64,000 nt of DNA from assembly GCA_963840785.1 (NCBI GenBank), contig CAWJAF010000013.1:1-64000 (forward strand), written 5' to 3'. This DNA is from JALYOK01 sp963840785. Its GTDB lineage: Bacteria; Pseudomonadota; Gammaproteobacteria; Burkholderiales; JALYOK01. Shown in pieces: positions 41,136-50,877 of this stretch (positions are counted from its first letter, which is position 1; each line of letters begins with the position of its first letter). The notes below the pieces were generated by a model that was given only the letters and a program-made list of their open reading frames with translations, searched no databases and was not told the origin of the DNA. The translations under genes and the position numbers were made by a program.

Positions 41136-41648
41136 ATGCGCGCCATTAAAATAATTATTCTCGCCGCTAGCGTTGCATTCATCAACACCGCCCACGCCCT
41201 CGATCTCCCAAAACGCAAATCCGGCCTCTGGGAAATGACCATGATCGGCGATCAAACTAACGGCCAACCGCAAACCGTCACGACCTGTGTTGACCAGAAA
41301 ACCGATACGGGATTATCATCCTCATTCGGCGGCAAGATTCCGAAGAACTGCAAACAACCGACGATGAAAAAATCTGCCGGTTCCTACATCATCACCAGCT
41401 CGTGTAAATTTACCGACTCGAATGTAAAGACCGTTGCGATCTTAAGCGGTGACACTAACAGCGCCTACAAAATCGACCGCACCTCGACTTACACGCCGCC
41501 CAATAAAGGCCGCAAGGAATCGAAACAATCCATCGAGGCGAAATGGCTCGGCGCCTGCAAGGCCGGGCAGCGCCCGGGCGACATGATCATGCCCGACGGC
41601 ACCAAGATCAATATCAGCGACATTCAGAAACTTCAGAACGCCAAGTAA
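41136..41648 (+). CDS. DUF3617 secreted protein
   Basis: Complete 170-residue frame. Residues 1-21 are a signal peptide (IIILAASVAFINTAHA), followed by LPKRKSGLWEMTM, the DUF3617 hallmark. Paired cysteines (TTCVDQ, NCKQPT, SSCKFT, GACKAGQRPGDM) probably form disulfides in the periplasm. The function of the family is unknown. It lies between prpD and acnA, which may only reflect proximity. Confidence 0.85.
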   Translation: MRAIKIIILAASVAFINTAHALDLPKRKSGLWEMTMIGDQTNGQPQTVTTCVDQKTDTGLSSSFGGKIPKNCKQPTMKKSAGSYIITSSCKFTDSNVKTVAILSGDTNSAYKIDRTSTYTPPNKGRKESKQSIEAKWLGACKAGQRPGDMIMPDGTKINISDIQKLQNAK

Positions 41649-41668
41649 TTACGTTAGGACCCAATCTT

Positions 41669-44354
41669 ATGGCACATAATCTTCACAATAGTTTGCAAAC
41701 ATTTTCCATCGGCGCGAAGCAAGGCAAGTTTTATTCGCTCGCCGCGTTAGAGAAAGCCGGTCTTGGCAAGATTTCGCGCCTGCCGGTTTCGATTCGTATC
41801 GTGCTCGAAGCCGTGCTGCGCAATTTCGACGGAAAAAAAATTAGCGAAGATCATGTTAAGCAACTCGCTGCGTGGCAGCCGAATGCTGATCGCAGCGACG
41901 AGATTCCGTTCGTCGTCGCGCGCATTGTGTTGCAAGATTTCACGGGCGTGCCGCTGCTGGCCGATCTTGCGGCAATGCGTGGCGTGGCGAACAAAATGGG
42001 CAAAAATCCGAAGCTGATCGAGCCGCTCGTGCCCGTTGATCTAGTCGTGGATCATTCAGTGCAAATCGATCACTACGCCAGCAAGGACGCATTGCGCAAG
42101 AACATGGAATTGGAATTCTCGCGTAACAACGAGCGCTACAAATTCATGAAATGGGGCATGCAAGCGTTCGACACGTTCAAAGTCGTTCCGCCCGGCATCG
42201 GCATCGTGCATCAAGTGAATCTCGAATATTTGGCGCGCGGCGTTTATCAAAAAGACGGCGTTTATTATCCCGACACACTGGTGGGCACCGACTCGCACAC
42301 GACGATGATCAACGGCATCGGCGTGGTCGGTTGGGGTGTCGGCGGCATCGAAGCGGAAGCCGGCATGCTCGGCCAGCCGGTTTATTTTTTGACGCCCGAT
42401 GTCGTCGGCGTGAATCTAACCGGCAAATTGCGCGAAGGCGTTACCGCGACGGACTTAGTATTAACCGTCACGGAAATGTTGCGCAAAGAAAAAGTTGTCG
42501 GCAAATTCGTTGAGTTTTTCGGCGAAGGCGCCGCGTCACTCGCCCTGCCCGATCGCGCGACCATCGCCAACATGGCGCCGGAATATGGCGCGACCATGGG
42601 CTTTTTCCCGGTCGATCAAACGACCATCGAATACTTCAAAAACACCGGCCGCACCGACGATGAAATCGCCGCATTCGAAGCTTACTTCAAAGCGCAAGGA
42701 TTGTTCGGCATTCCCAAGGCCGGCGACATCGACTACACCAAAGTGGTGTCGCTGGATTTGGCGTCGATCAAGCCTTCCGTCGCCGGACCCAAGCGTCCGC
42801 AAGATCGCATCGAGTTGCCGAATCTCAAAAGTAAGTTCACCGAATTATTCAGCAAACCAGTCGCGGACAACGGCTTCAACAAAAAGCCCGACGATCTTGC
42901 GAAACGCTACACGACGCAAAAACCCGGTGTCGACATCGGCAATGGCGATGTGTTGATCGCGGCGATCACGTCGTGCACTAACACCTCGAATCCCGGCGTG
43001 TTGTTGGCCGCCGCGCTTGCTGGCGAAAAAAGCGGTGGAAAAAGGCATGACCATCAAGCCGCATATCAAAACTTCACTCGCGCCCGGCTCGCGCGTCGTG
43101 ACGGAATACTTGACCAATGCCGGACTGTTGCCGTATTTGGAAAAACTCGGCTTCAACGTCGCCGCATACGGCTGCACGACTTGTATCGGCAATGCCGGCC
43201 CGCTCGATGAAGCCATCGAAAAATCGATTGTTGAAAACGATGTCGTTGCCGCTGCAGTGCTCTCCGGCAACCGCAATTTCGAAGCGCGCATTCACGCAAA
43301 CATTCGCGCTAACTTCCTCGCATCGCCGCCGCTGGTGGTCGCGTTTGCGCTTGCAGGAAACGTGTTGATCGACATGGATCACGATCCGATCGGCAAAGCA
43401 AGAGACGGTACGCCGGTTTATTTGAAAGATGTTTGGCCGACACAAGCGGAAGTCGCCGCCGTAATGAAGCACGCGACCAACGCCGCAACTTATCGAAATC
43501 TGTACGCTGATTTCACCAAGGGTTTCGATCTGTGGAACAACATTCCATCGACCGCCGGCCAAGTTTACAACTGGGATAAATCAACTTACATCGCCGAGCC
43601 ACCGTTCTTCGACAACTTCGGACCAAGCGCGGGCACCAGCGCCGATGTCAAAGGCGCGCGCGCGCTCGGCGTATTCGGCGATTCGGTGACGACTGATCAC
43701 ATCAGCCCCGCCGGGGCGATCAAATCGTCATCACCCGCCGGCAAATGGTTGCAGAATAACGGCGTCGCCGTGGTGGATTTCAACAGCTACGGCTCGCGCC
43801 GCGGCAATCACGAAATCATGATGCGCGGCACGTTCGCCAACGTGCGCATCAAAAATCTCATGGTGCCCGGCACCGAGGGTGGCATCACCGTCCTGCAACC
43901 GTCGGGCGAACAATTCCCGATTTACGACGCGGCGATGAAATACATCGCGAGCGGCACGCCGACGATCATTTTCGGCGGCGAAGAATACGGCACCGGCTCC
44001 TCGCGCGACTGGGCGGCGAAGGGCACGCAATTACTCGGCGTGAAAGCGGTGATCGCGCGTAGCTTCGAGCGCATCCATCGTTCTAATCTCGTCGGCATGG
44101 GCGTGTTGCCGTTGCAATTCAAAGGCAGCGACAGCGCGGCAACTCTCGGCATTAAAGGCGACGAACAATTCGATTTGCTCGGTCTTGCCGGCCAATTCAA
44201 GCCGCAGCAAGATGTCACGTTGGTGATCACGCGCAAAGACGGCAGCAAGAAAGAAGTGAAAGTGTTGTTGCGCATCGATACGCCGATCGAAGTGGATTAC
44301 TACTTGCACGGCGGTATTTTGCCGTTCGTGTTGCGCGAACTTTTGGCTGCTTGA
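41669..44354 (+). CDS. acnA: Aconitate hydratase AcnA, one frame break
   Basis: About 894 residues from the ATG at 41669 (TTAGGA upstream). TDSHTTMINGIGVVGWGVGGIEAE, SCTNTSNPGVLLAAA and CTTCIGNAGPLDE supply the three cluster cysteines. GDSVTTDHISPAG, YGSRRGNHEIMMRG and EYGTGSSRDWAAKG are swivel-domain catalytic segments. A break near 43030 separates two long frames. It interconverts citrate and isocitrate, and can hydrate 2-methylaconitate after PrpD. No prpF or acnD-type partner is present, so it is read as AcnA. Confidence 0.94.
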
Positions 44355-44374
44355 GGTGCAACGCAACCATCCCC

Positions 44375-44428
44375 GCCTCCTGGCAATACATGCCTGGAAA
44401 GCCGCGCCAGTATTGGCTTGCAGGCCAA
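44375..44428. repeat. Mosaic dispersed repeat, copy C, abutting yceH
   Basis: GCCTCCTGGCAATACATGCCTGGAA followed by GCCAGTATTGGCTTGCAGGCCAA. The element ends directly at the ATG of yceH, so its last bases take the place of the ribosome-binding region. Confidence 0.6.
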
Positions 44429-44429
44429 C

Positions 44430-45113
44430 ATGTCTGAATTAAACCTATCGGATTTCGAAGTTCGCGTCCTCGGCTCGCTCGCGGAAAAAGCGTTCATCAC
44501 GCCGGACACCTATCCGCTTTCACTGAACGCCGTGACGATGGCCTGCAATCAAGTCTCCAATCGCGATCCGGTGATGCAGTTAACCGACGAAACTGTTCAA
44601 ATTACGCTCACGGCGTTGCGCCAGAAAAAGTTGGTGCGCGAATGGTTTCCGAGCGGCAGCCGCGTGCCAAAATTCGACCACGTGTTAAATGAAATCTATG
44701 GCCTGAACGAACCGCAACTGGCGGTGCTGACTTTGCTTATGCTACGTGGCCCACAAACCGCCGGCGAAATCAAAGGGCCGAAGCGGACGCATGCATACCT
44801 TCCACGAAGTCGAGCGTGTCGAAGCCACGATGCAATCGCTTGATCGTGGATCGCCAAATGCCGCCTGGTCATCAAACTGCCGAAATCACCGGGCACCAAA
44901 GAAGCGCGCTATGCCCATTTGCTATCCGGCGCGCGCGCCGTCGAGCGCCAAGAAATTTCCGGCAGTCTGTTGCCGCCGTCGTCACCGTCCCCGGAAATTT
45001 TCGCGAAGGGCGACGATCGATTTAGCGCGCTGGAAGATGAAGTGAAGCAATTGCGCGCCGAAGTGAGTTGGCTATCGCGGCAGTTTGAGGCGTTTAAAAA
45101 GCAGTTCGAGTAA
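44430..45113 (+). CDS. yceH: YceH-family (DUF480) protein, frame breaks
   Basis: About 227 residues. Tandem winged helices with LNLSDFEVRVLGSLAEKAFITPDTYPLSLNA, NQVSNRDPVM and LMLRGPQTAGEIKGR. After breaks near 44785 and 44860 come MHTFHEVERVEATM, KLPKSPGTKEARYAHLLSG and a C-terminal coiled coil (LEDEVKQLRAEVSWLSRQ). Family function is not established; the fold suggests regulation. The ATG at 44430 was chosen for the conserved start MSELNL. Confidence 0.88.
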
Positions 45114-45176
45114 CAATTCCCCCAACGCACGTTCGTAGGGTGGATCAAGGATGACCCGAAGACACAATGGGATAAA

Positions 45177-46045
45177 ATGGCCCGCATGAACTCCGTTGCC
45201 TTCCTCAATCGCGCCGAGCAAAAAGAATCCTTCGAAGCGAACAAGCTCGAGAAGCGTCTATGCAAACTCACCGCGCAAGCGATCGTCGATTACGCGATGA
45301 TCGTCGATGGCGATAAAGTCATGGTGTGTTTATCCGGCGGCAAAGACAGCTACACGCTTGCTGGAAATTTTGCTGTTGCTGCGCGAACGCGCGCCGATTA
45401 AATTCGACATCATTGCTTTCAATCTCGATCAAAAGCAACCGAATTTTCCTGAGCATGTCTTGCCGGATTATCTTACGCAACGCGGCGTCGAATTTCTGAT
45501 CGGCCATCAAGATACTTACAGCACCGTCAAGCGCGTAATACCCGAAGGCAAAACAACGTGCAGCCTATGTTCGCGCTTGCGCCGCGGCGTTATTTATCGC
45601 GTCGCCAAAGAACTCGGCGCGACTAAAATCGCCCTCGGCCATCACCGCGACGACATTCTGGAAACGCTGTTTCTGAATATGTTCTACGGCAGCAAACTCA
45701 AAGCGATGGCGCCGAAATTATTGAGTGACAACGGCCAGCACATCGTCATCCGCCCCCTCGCCTACTGCAAAGAAAAAGACCTCGCCGAATACGCCGAGCA
45801 CAAAGCCTTCCCGATCATTCCCTGCGACCTCTGCGGTTCGCAACCGAATTTGCAACGACAAGCGGTGAAAGAATTATTGCAGCAATGGGAAAAGAAAACG
45901 CCCGGGCCGGTTAGATAATATGTTCCGCGCGTTGCAAAACGTCGCGCCTTCGCATTTGGCCGATAACAAGCTGTTTAATTTTCAAGGATTGCAACCGCAA
46001 GATTCGCCGGCGGAGGATGGCGATCTGGTATTCGATAGCGAATAG
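45177..46045 (+). CDS. ttcA: tRNA 2-thiocytidine synthetase TtcA, frame breaks
   Basis: About 289 residues. PP-loop CLSGGKDSYTL activates the tRNA base; CSLCSRLRRG and the later CDLCGSQPN hold the cysteines for the iron-sulfur cluster. GHHRDDILETLFLNMF and EHKAFPIIPC follow. Breaks near 45365 and 45913; the second joins to RLDNMFRALQNVAPSHLADNK, the normal C terminus, ending at 46045. It thiolates C32 in some tRNAs in the cytoplasm. Confidence 0.94.
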
Positions 46046-46113
46046 TTTTTGTTCTCAGAGTCAAGACAGCTTATTTAGTTGTTAAGCGCTTCAAAACTAA
46101 AATGGGGGGAAAC

Positions 46114-46914
46114 ATGAAACGAATCCTAATCACCGGCGCCGCCGGTCAAATCGGCCGCGCGCTGCGCAAAGCCTGGCGCGGGAAATACAAGTTACGCCTG
46201 ACTGATATTGCCCCGATGGAAGCGCCAGGCCCTAACGAAGAATGCATCCAAGCGGATCTGGCGGACTATGCCGCGATCGCGAAGTTGATGCCCGGCGTCG
46301 ATGCCATCGCCCATTTCGGAGGGCGCGCGGTTGAAGGCACGTGGGAGGAAATTTTGCCGGCGAGCATTGTTGGCTTGTACAACGTCATGGAAAGCGCGCG
46401 ACTTGCGGGCGTGAAGCGAGTCATTCTTGCCAGCTCGAATCACGCTGTCGGTTTTTACCGACGTCAAACAACGCTCACCAGCGAGCATGCGCCGCGCCCG
46501 GACGGGCTCTACGGCGTGAGCAAAGCATTCTTCGAGGCGATGGGCAGCCTATACGCCGACAAGCACGGCATGACCGTCGCGTGTTTACGCATCGGCACGT
46601 TTCGCGAACCGGACGAACCCGACAACGAACGCCATTTGATGAGCTGGATCAGCCATCGCGACTTAGTGCATTTATGCGAATGTTGTATCGAAGCGCCGGA
46701 CTACCACTACGCCGTGATGTTTGGCATCTCGAATAACACCCGCGCTCGCTGGGACAACGCCCGCGCATTTCAAATCGGCTATCGTCCGCGCGATAATGCC
46801 GAAGATTTTGCCGCGCGAGTCGCCGGCAAAAGCGAAGATGACCTTGCTCGGCAGTTTCATGGTGGGTTTTATATTCCTGAAGGGTTCACGGGGGATGCGA
46901 GTTTGATTCCGTAG
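46114..46914 (+). CDS. NAD-dependent uronate dehydrogenase-like epimerase/dehydratase
   Basis: Complete frame of 266 residues from the ATG at 46114, preceded by GGGGGGA; an ATG 12 bases earlier lies inside that ribosome site. Extended-SDR cofactor motif TGAAGQIGRAL, then AHFGGRAVEGTW, SSNHAVGFYRR and YGVSKAFFEAM (catalytic Tyr-x-x-x-Lys). These fit uronate dehydrogenase, which oxidises galacturonate or glucuronate to aldaric lactone. No other uronate genes are nearby, so the substrate remains open. Confidence 0.83.
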   Translation: MKRILITGAAGQIGRALRKAWRGKYKLRLTDIAPMEAPGPNEECIQADLADYAAIAKLMPGVDAIAHFGGRAVEGTWEEILPASIVGLYNVMESARLAGVKRVILASSNHAVGFYRRQTTLTSEHAPRPDGLYGVSKAFFEAMGSLYADKHGMTVACLRIGTFREPDEPDNERHLMSWISHRDLVHLCECCIEAPDYHYAVMFGISNNTRARWDNARAFQIGYRPRDNAEDFAARVAGKSEDDLARQFHGGFYIPEGFTGDASLIP

Positions 46915-47639
46915 TGTTTTTTTGTGCTCGACATTGTGTATGACACATCAATGTCTCGACAATTGATGAAGAAGCCAAGCATGATCATTGGACTCTCCGG
47001 AAATGATTGTCCTCAATGAATACACTTGCGTAAATGCCATCGAAGAGATTCGCAAAGTCGCAAGCAGTTCGTCGATGCTTCATCGAATTTGAAACACCTC
47101 GCAATGGCGGCTCAATGGCTCTTTTGTACAGCCAGAGAAAATGCTGGTAAACATATCGGAGTTTGACAATGCGTTTCGATGCTAGGTTGGAAAGGAACTA
47201 TTGGCCGACGGCGATGGATTCCTGCTGACACAGGATTTCTTTCTTCGAACCGCGGCAAGCAATCATCGGCCATTAGTTGTGCTCGATAGTCGTATTTCTT
47301 ATGCATCTGATTCCTCTGACATGTTACATCCCCGCTTAATCGGCCAAGCATGAATTGACGATACAGTTCGGCGCATGACTTCAATGATCATCGGGACGGC
47401 GGTTAACTTCATGTGGACTTGTTCATCGCTGACCGAGATCCAAGTGTAGTGCGAGCTTCTCTGCGCTACGGCGAAAGTTATTCCGTTCGTATAGTACTTA
47501 ACGGCAGAGCGTTCAATATGGAGTTTTGCACGGTGGGACCCTCGTGAGTGACAATTGCGCCTCATTTAAAAAGATAGACCATCCGATTCGGTATTTCTAA
47601 TCCAGCGTGCGCATTGCTAGCACCCTACTTTAATTGCCG
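46915..47639. other. Gene-poor stretch of about 725 bp
   Basis: Only short, mutually overlapping frames on both strands, none with family motifs. On the plus strand interrupted readable segments such as FVQPEKMLVNISEFDNAFRC and LLADGDGFLLTQDFFLRT lie close together between 47110 and 47260. They may be a decayed gene. Base composition is more AT-rich than in neighbouring genes. Confidence 0.4.
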
Positions 47640-47723
47640 TGCCACGAAGCTCACGGATATTCACCCGTGGCACAGGCATGCCTGAAACACCGCATTCCGT
47701 ATTGGCTCCTAGGGCACCGGTCA
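47640..47723. repeat. Mosaic dispersed repeat, copy E, inside the GMC gene end
   Basis: Contains CCACGGGTGAAT/ATTCACCCGTGG halves, CACAGGCATGCCTGAAACACCGC and GTATTGGCTCCTAGGGC. It supplies the last residues and the stop codon of the GMC oxidoreductase on the minus strand. Confidence 0.6.
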
Positions 47724-49304
47724 GCAAGAACGAAATCAGCCCCTTTTTCCGCAACCATCATCACAGCCGCTTGAATATTTCCCGATACCATCTTCGGCAT
47801 CACCGACGCATCAATCACTCGCAATCCTTCCAAGCCGCGAACCTTCAAACGTAAGTCCACCACCGCGTCTTCGTCTTGCCCCATGCGGCAAGTCCCCAGC
47901 GGGTGATAGATGGTTTGCCCGTTCTGACGCGCGAACTCTAACCAATCGGCGTCCTCCGTTACTTTCGTTCCTGGACTCATTTCGTGATCGATTAGATTCG
48001 CCATCGCGGGTTGGCTGACAATCTGCCGGGCGATTTGCATGCCGCGAATCAGGCATTGTTGATCGACTTCGCTATCGAGAAAATTGGGACGGATGGCGGG
48101 CCCGATATGCGGATCGCGCGATTTGCGTGAATGCTGCCTTTCGATTGCGGGCGAAGTTGCGTGACACCGATGGTCATGCCCGGCGCGCGATCTAAAATTC
48201 GCTTGGCGGCGTCGGCATAACTGGCGTGCATGAAGAAATATTGCACGTCGGGCGTCGCAAGTTCTGGCTGCGTTTTGACGAAGCCGTGAACCAGCCCTGT
48301 ACCCAACGTGAGAATACCTTTGCGACTCACGAAATATTTGCTGATCTCGCGCGCCAGTCGCCAGCCGCGCGACATTTCATTCAATGTGACGGTATTTTTC
48401 ACGCGCCAATTCATGCGCGTCGCGTAGTGATCGATGTAGTTCTCGCCGACGCCTTCCAGCGCGTGCTTAACTTGAATGCCTAACGATTGCAGCAGCTTTG
48501 GTTGCCCTATTCCCGACAGCTCCAATATTTGCGGTGTTTGCACGGCGCCCGCGGCCATGATGACTTCGATGTTGGCCTTAACGGTGATTTCTTTTCCGTG
48601 CTGAGAATAAGTCACACCGGTACATCGCTTACCTTCCAATTCGAGCCGCAGCACGTGCGCATCAGTTTTGACGACGAGGTTCTCGCGGTTTCTTACGGGC
48701 TTGAGATAGGCATCGTAGGCGCTCCAGCGGCGGCCATGGCGCTGATTGACTTGGTAGTAGCCGAAACCTTCTTGGCTTGCGCCGTTGTAGTCGTCGTTGA
48801 GCTTTTGGCCGGCTTGTGCAGCCGCATTCAAAAAAGCATCGGCGGTGGGAAAACGTTCTTTGACTTGCTCAAGGAAAAGCGGCCCGGCTTTGCCGCGCTC
48901 GCTGCCGCCTATTTCGTAGTTCTCGATTTTCTTCAAGTACGGGCTCGACATCGTCATAACCCCAGCCGATCGCGCCGGCGTTTTTCCAAGCGTCGTAATC
49001 TTCGGGCTGGCCTTTGACGTAGATCATGCCGTTGATCAGCGTCGAGCCGCCCAGGCCTTTGCCGCGTGGTACGGAAATAATGCGGTTGCGCGTGTTTTCT
49101 TCCGGCTTCGGTTTTGAACAGCCAGTTGTAATTTTTGTTGACTAACAATTTGCTAAAGCCTGCCGGAATGGGGATCCATTTGTTGTCTGGTTCACCGCCG
49201 GCTTCAAGAACTAACACGCGGAAATTGCCCGGGGCCGTCAGCCGATTGGCCAGAATGCAGCCGGCGGTTCCGCCGCCTACGATGATGTAGTCAAAATTGT
49301 TCAT
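47651..49304 (-). CDS. GMC-family oxidoreductase (choline dehydrogenase-like), frame breaks
   Basis: About 550 residues. FAD-binding IIVGGGTAGCILANRL and VLVLEAGGEPDN at the N terminus, the GMC_2 signature AGAVQTPQILELSGIGQP, and active-site His regions YHPLGTCRMGQDEDAVVD and SGNIQAAVMMVAEKGA. Breaks near 49090, 48960 and 48090. It oxidises an alcohol to an aldehyde using FAD; the substrate is not evident. The final 20 or so residues after EKGADFVLA come from repeat copy E and look unlike the family, so the true end may have been replaced. Confidence 0.87.
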
Positions 49305-49359
49305 TGGTTCTGGTAGATTTCGTGAAAATCGCGAACGAATTTCGCATTAAACTTATGCC

Positions 49360-49463
49360 CACCCTCACAGCCCTAGGCTGCCCGGCCCCAACCCTCTCCC
49401 GCGATGGCGGGAGAGGGAGTATCCCCTCGCCCCACTTGTGGGGACAGGGCTAGGGTGAGGGGG
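49360..49463. repeat. GGGAGAGGG-type dispersed repeat
   Basis: CCCTCACAGCCCTAGGCTGCCCGGCCCCAACCC, then CTCTCCCGC..GCGGGAGAGGG and CTCGCCCCAC..GTGGGGACAGGGCTAGGGTGAGGG. The outer ends also pair. It carries an insertion, CAGCCCTAGGCTGCC, also seen in the sucB linker. Confidence 0.8.
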
Positions 49464-49502
49464 TCAACGTTATCCATTTATACGAAACTCACTAATTTGC
49501 GG

Positions 49503-50325
49503 TTACGTTGGAAGTGGCCAACGTCTAGCAGTCGAACCCCTCATAAAAGACGCCATCAGTTCGATTTGGCAAGATAACATCGTCATGCCAAAGTGGATCG
49601 TACATCCGCATTCGCGTGCGGCCAACAGCAACGGCGTTTCAGCGGGTTGCATGATGATTTCCGCGACATGTTGCGATGACGTTAGCGTTTGCACATTCAG
49701 TGGCAATTCATCTTCGGGGTGCATTCCCAGTGAGGTGGCGTTTACGACGAGATCGTGCCCCGAAGCATCATTGTTGCCAACGGTAATTGAAAGCCTTGGA
49801 AAAACTTCGCGAACTTTGTCGATTAATTGCTGCGCCTTCGCGGGCGTGCGATTCGCGACGGTCAGGCGGTTCACGCCAATCTTAGCCAGCGCAAACGCAA
49901 TAGCGCTCGCAGCGCCGCCGGCACCCGGCGAGATAAATGCTTTTGCCTGCCGGTTCGAATGCTTCTTCACGCAATCCGGCGACGAATGCCGTGCCATCGA
50001 GTATTCCACCGATTAATCGGCCCGCCGCAGTGCGATGCACAATGTTAACGGCGCCGACCTGGCGCGCTTCCGGCGTTAGCTCATCGCACAGCGCCACCAT
50101 CGCCATCTTGTGCGGAACAGTGACGACGCAACCGCCAAAGTTTTGCATGGCGCGCAACGCCTGGACGAACGAAGCCAAATCTTCTGCCTTAACCTGCATC
50201 GGCACCATCACCCCGTCGATTGACTTCGCCGCAAACCATCGATTGATTTTCTGTGGCGTTTTTACGTGATGTATCGGATCGGCCAAAATGCCGAAGACTT
50301 GGGTATTTCCGGTGATTTCTTGCAT
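49503..50325 (-). CDS. Divergent AroE / shikimate dehydrogenase paralogue, frame breaks
   Basis: About 273 residues. TVPHK carries the catalytic Lys, AVNIV the conserved Asn, GGILDGTAF the catalytic Asp, and GAGGAASAIAFALAK with ANRTPAKA the NADP site. The substrate loop reads HHVKTPQ where AroE has HSxSP: the first serine is Val, the second Thr. Breaks near 49935 and 49540. Such paralogues may act on quinate or other hydroxy acids rather than on shikimate in aromatic biosynthesis. Monocistronic here, next to the GMC enzyme. Confidence 0.82.
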
Positions 50326-50494
50326 CGGTTTGCGCTATTTATTGTCGATTGCTAAAGCGGTTTGTGGACGGCGGTTTTTCAATTTAGATTTTACGTCAGA
50401 GCGCTATTGCATTGGCGGTTTTTGCAACGTCGCGTTTTCCGTTTTTTCGTCATTTGAGTCGACGGTAATTTCAAATTCGCGTAAAGTATGACGG

Positions 50495-50761
50495 ATGAAA
50501 TCAAATACCACTCTTCAAGTTTCGCCATTTCGGTGGCTTGCCTTGGCAAGTTGCGCATTTTTATCAAGTTGCGCATTCGGCCCGACAATTGGGTTCAGCA
50601 TTCCTATCGGTGGGTTCGGCAGCGTCGGCGTGAGCGTAGGTGCGGACGGCCGCGTTGGCGGATCGCTAGGAGTCGGGATAGGTGGCGGTGCCGTTAGCGT
50701 GGGCACGTCGGTACAGATACCACCGCCAAAAAAAGCTGCGGAGGAAGAATTGCAGAAGTAG
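50495..50761 (+). CDS. Small glycine-rich lipoprotein
   Basis: 88 residues. A basic start and hydrophobic stretch end in the lipobox LSSC (Cys26), followed by a Gly/Val/Ser-rich segment (IGGFGSVGVSVGADGRVGG) and a charged tail. Glycine-rich beta-prone sequence after a lipid anchor suggests an outer-membrane or periplasmic protein. No family recognised. An in-frame upstream start is not available; a second frame starting at 50488 is a shadow. Confidence 0.7.
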   Translation: MKSNTTLQVSPFRWLALASCAFLSSCAFGPTIGFSIPIGGFGSVGVSVGADGRVGGSLGVGIGGGAVSVGTSVQIPPPKKAAEEELQK

Positions 50762-50877
50762 CGTTGCCCTTCAAAGTTTTTCATTTTCTTAATCCGAGCG
50801 CGACGGATCGCAATTTTGCAACGGTCTACACGACGATCGAAGTGTTGGTTACAATAACTCAAAATCGAGGATGAGTA

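Noticed and set aside
40018..41136. 372-residue minus-strand frame opposite prpD
   Set aside because: Antisense shadow of an intact, well-conserved prpD, extended into a repeat at its start.
41669..44354. AcnD-type 2-methylcitrate dehydratase
   Set aside because: PrpD is present and no prpF follows; motifs fit AcnA. A tree would settle it.
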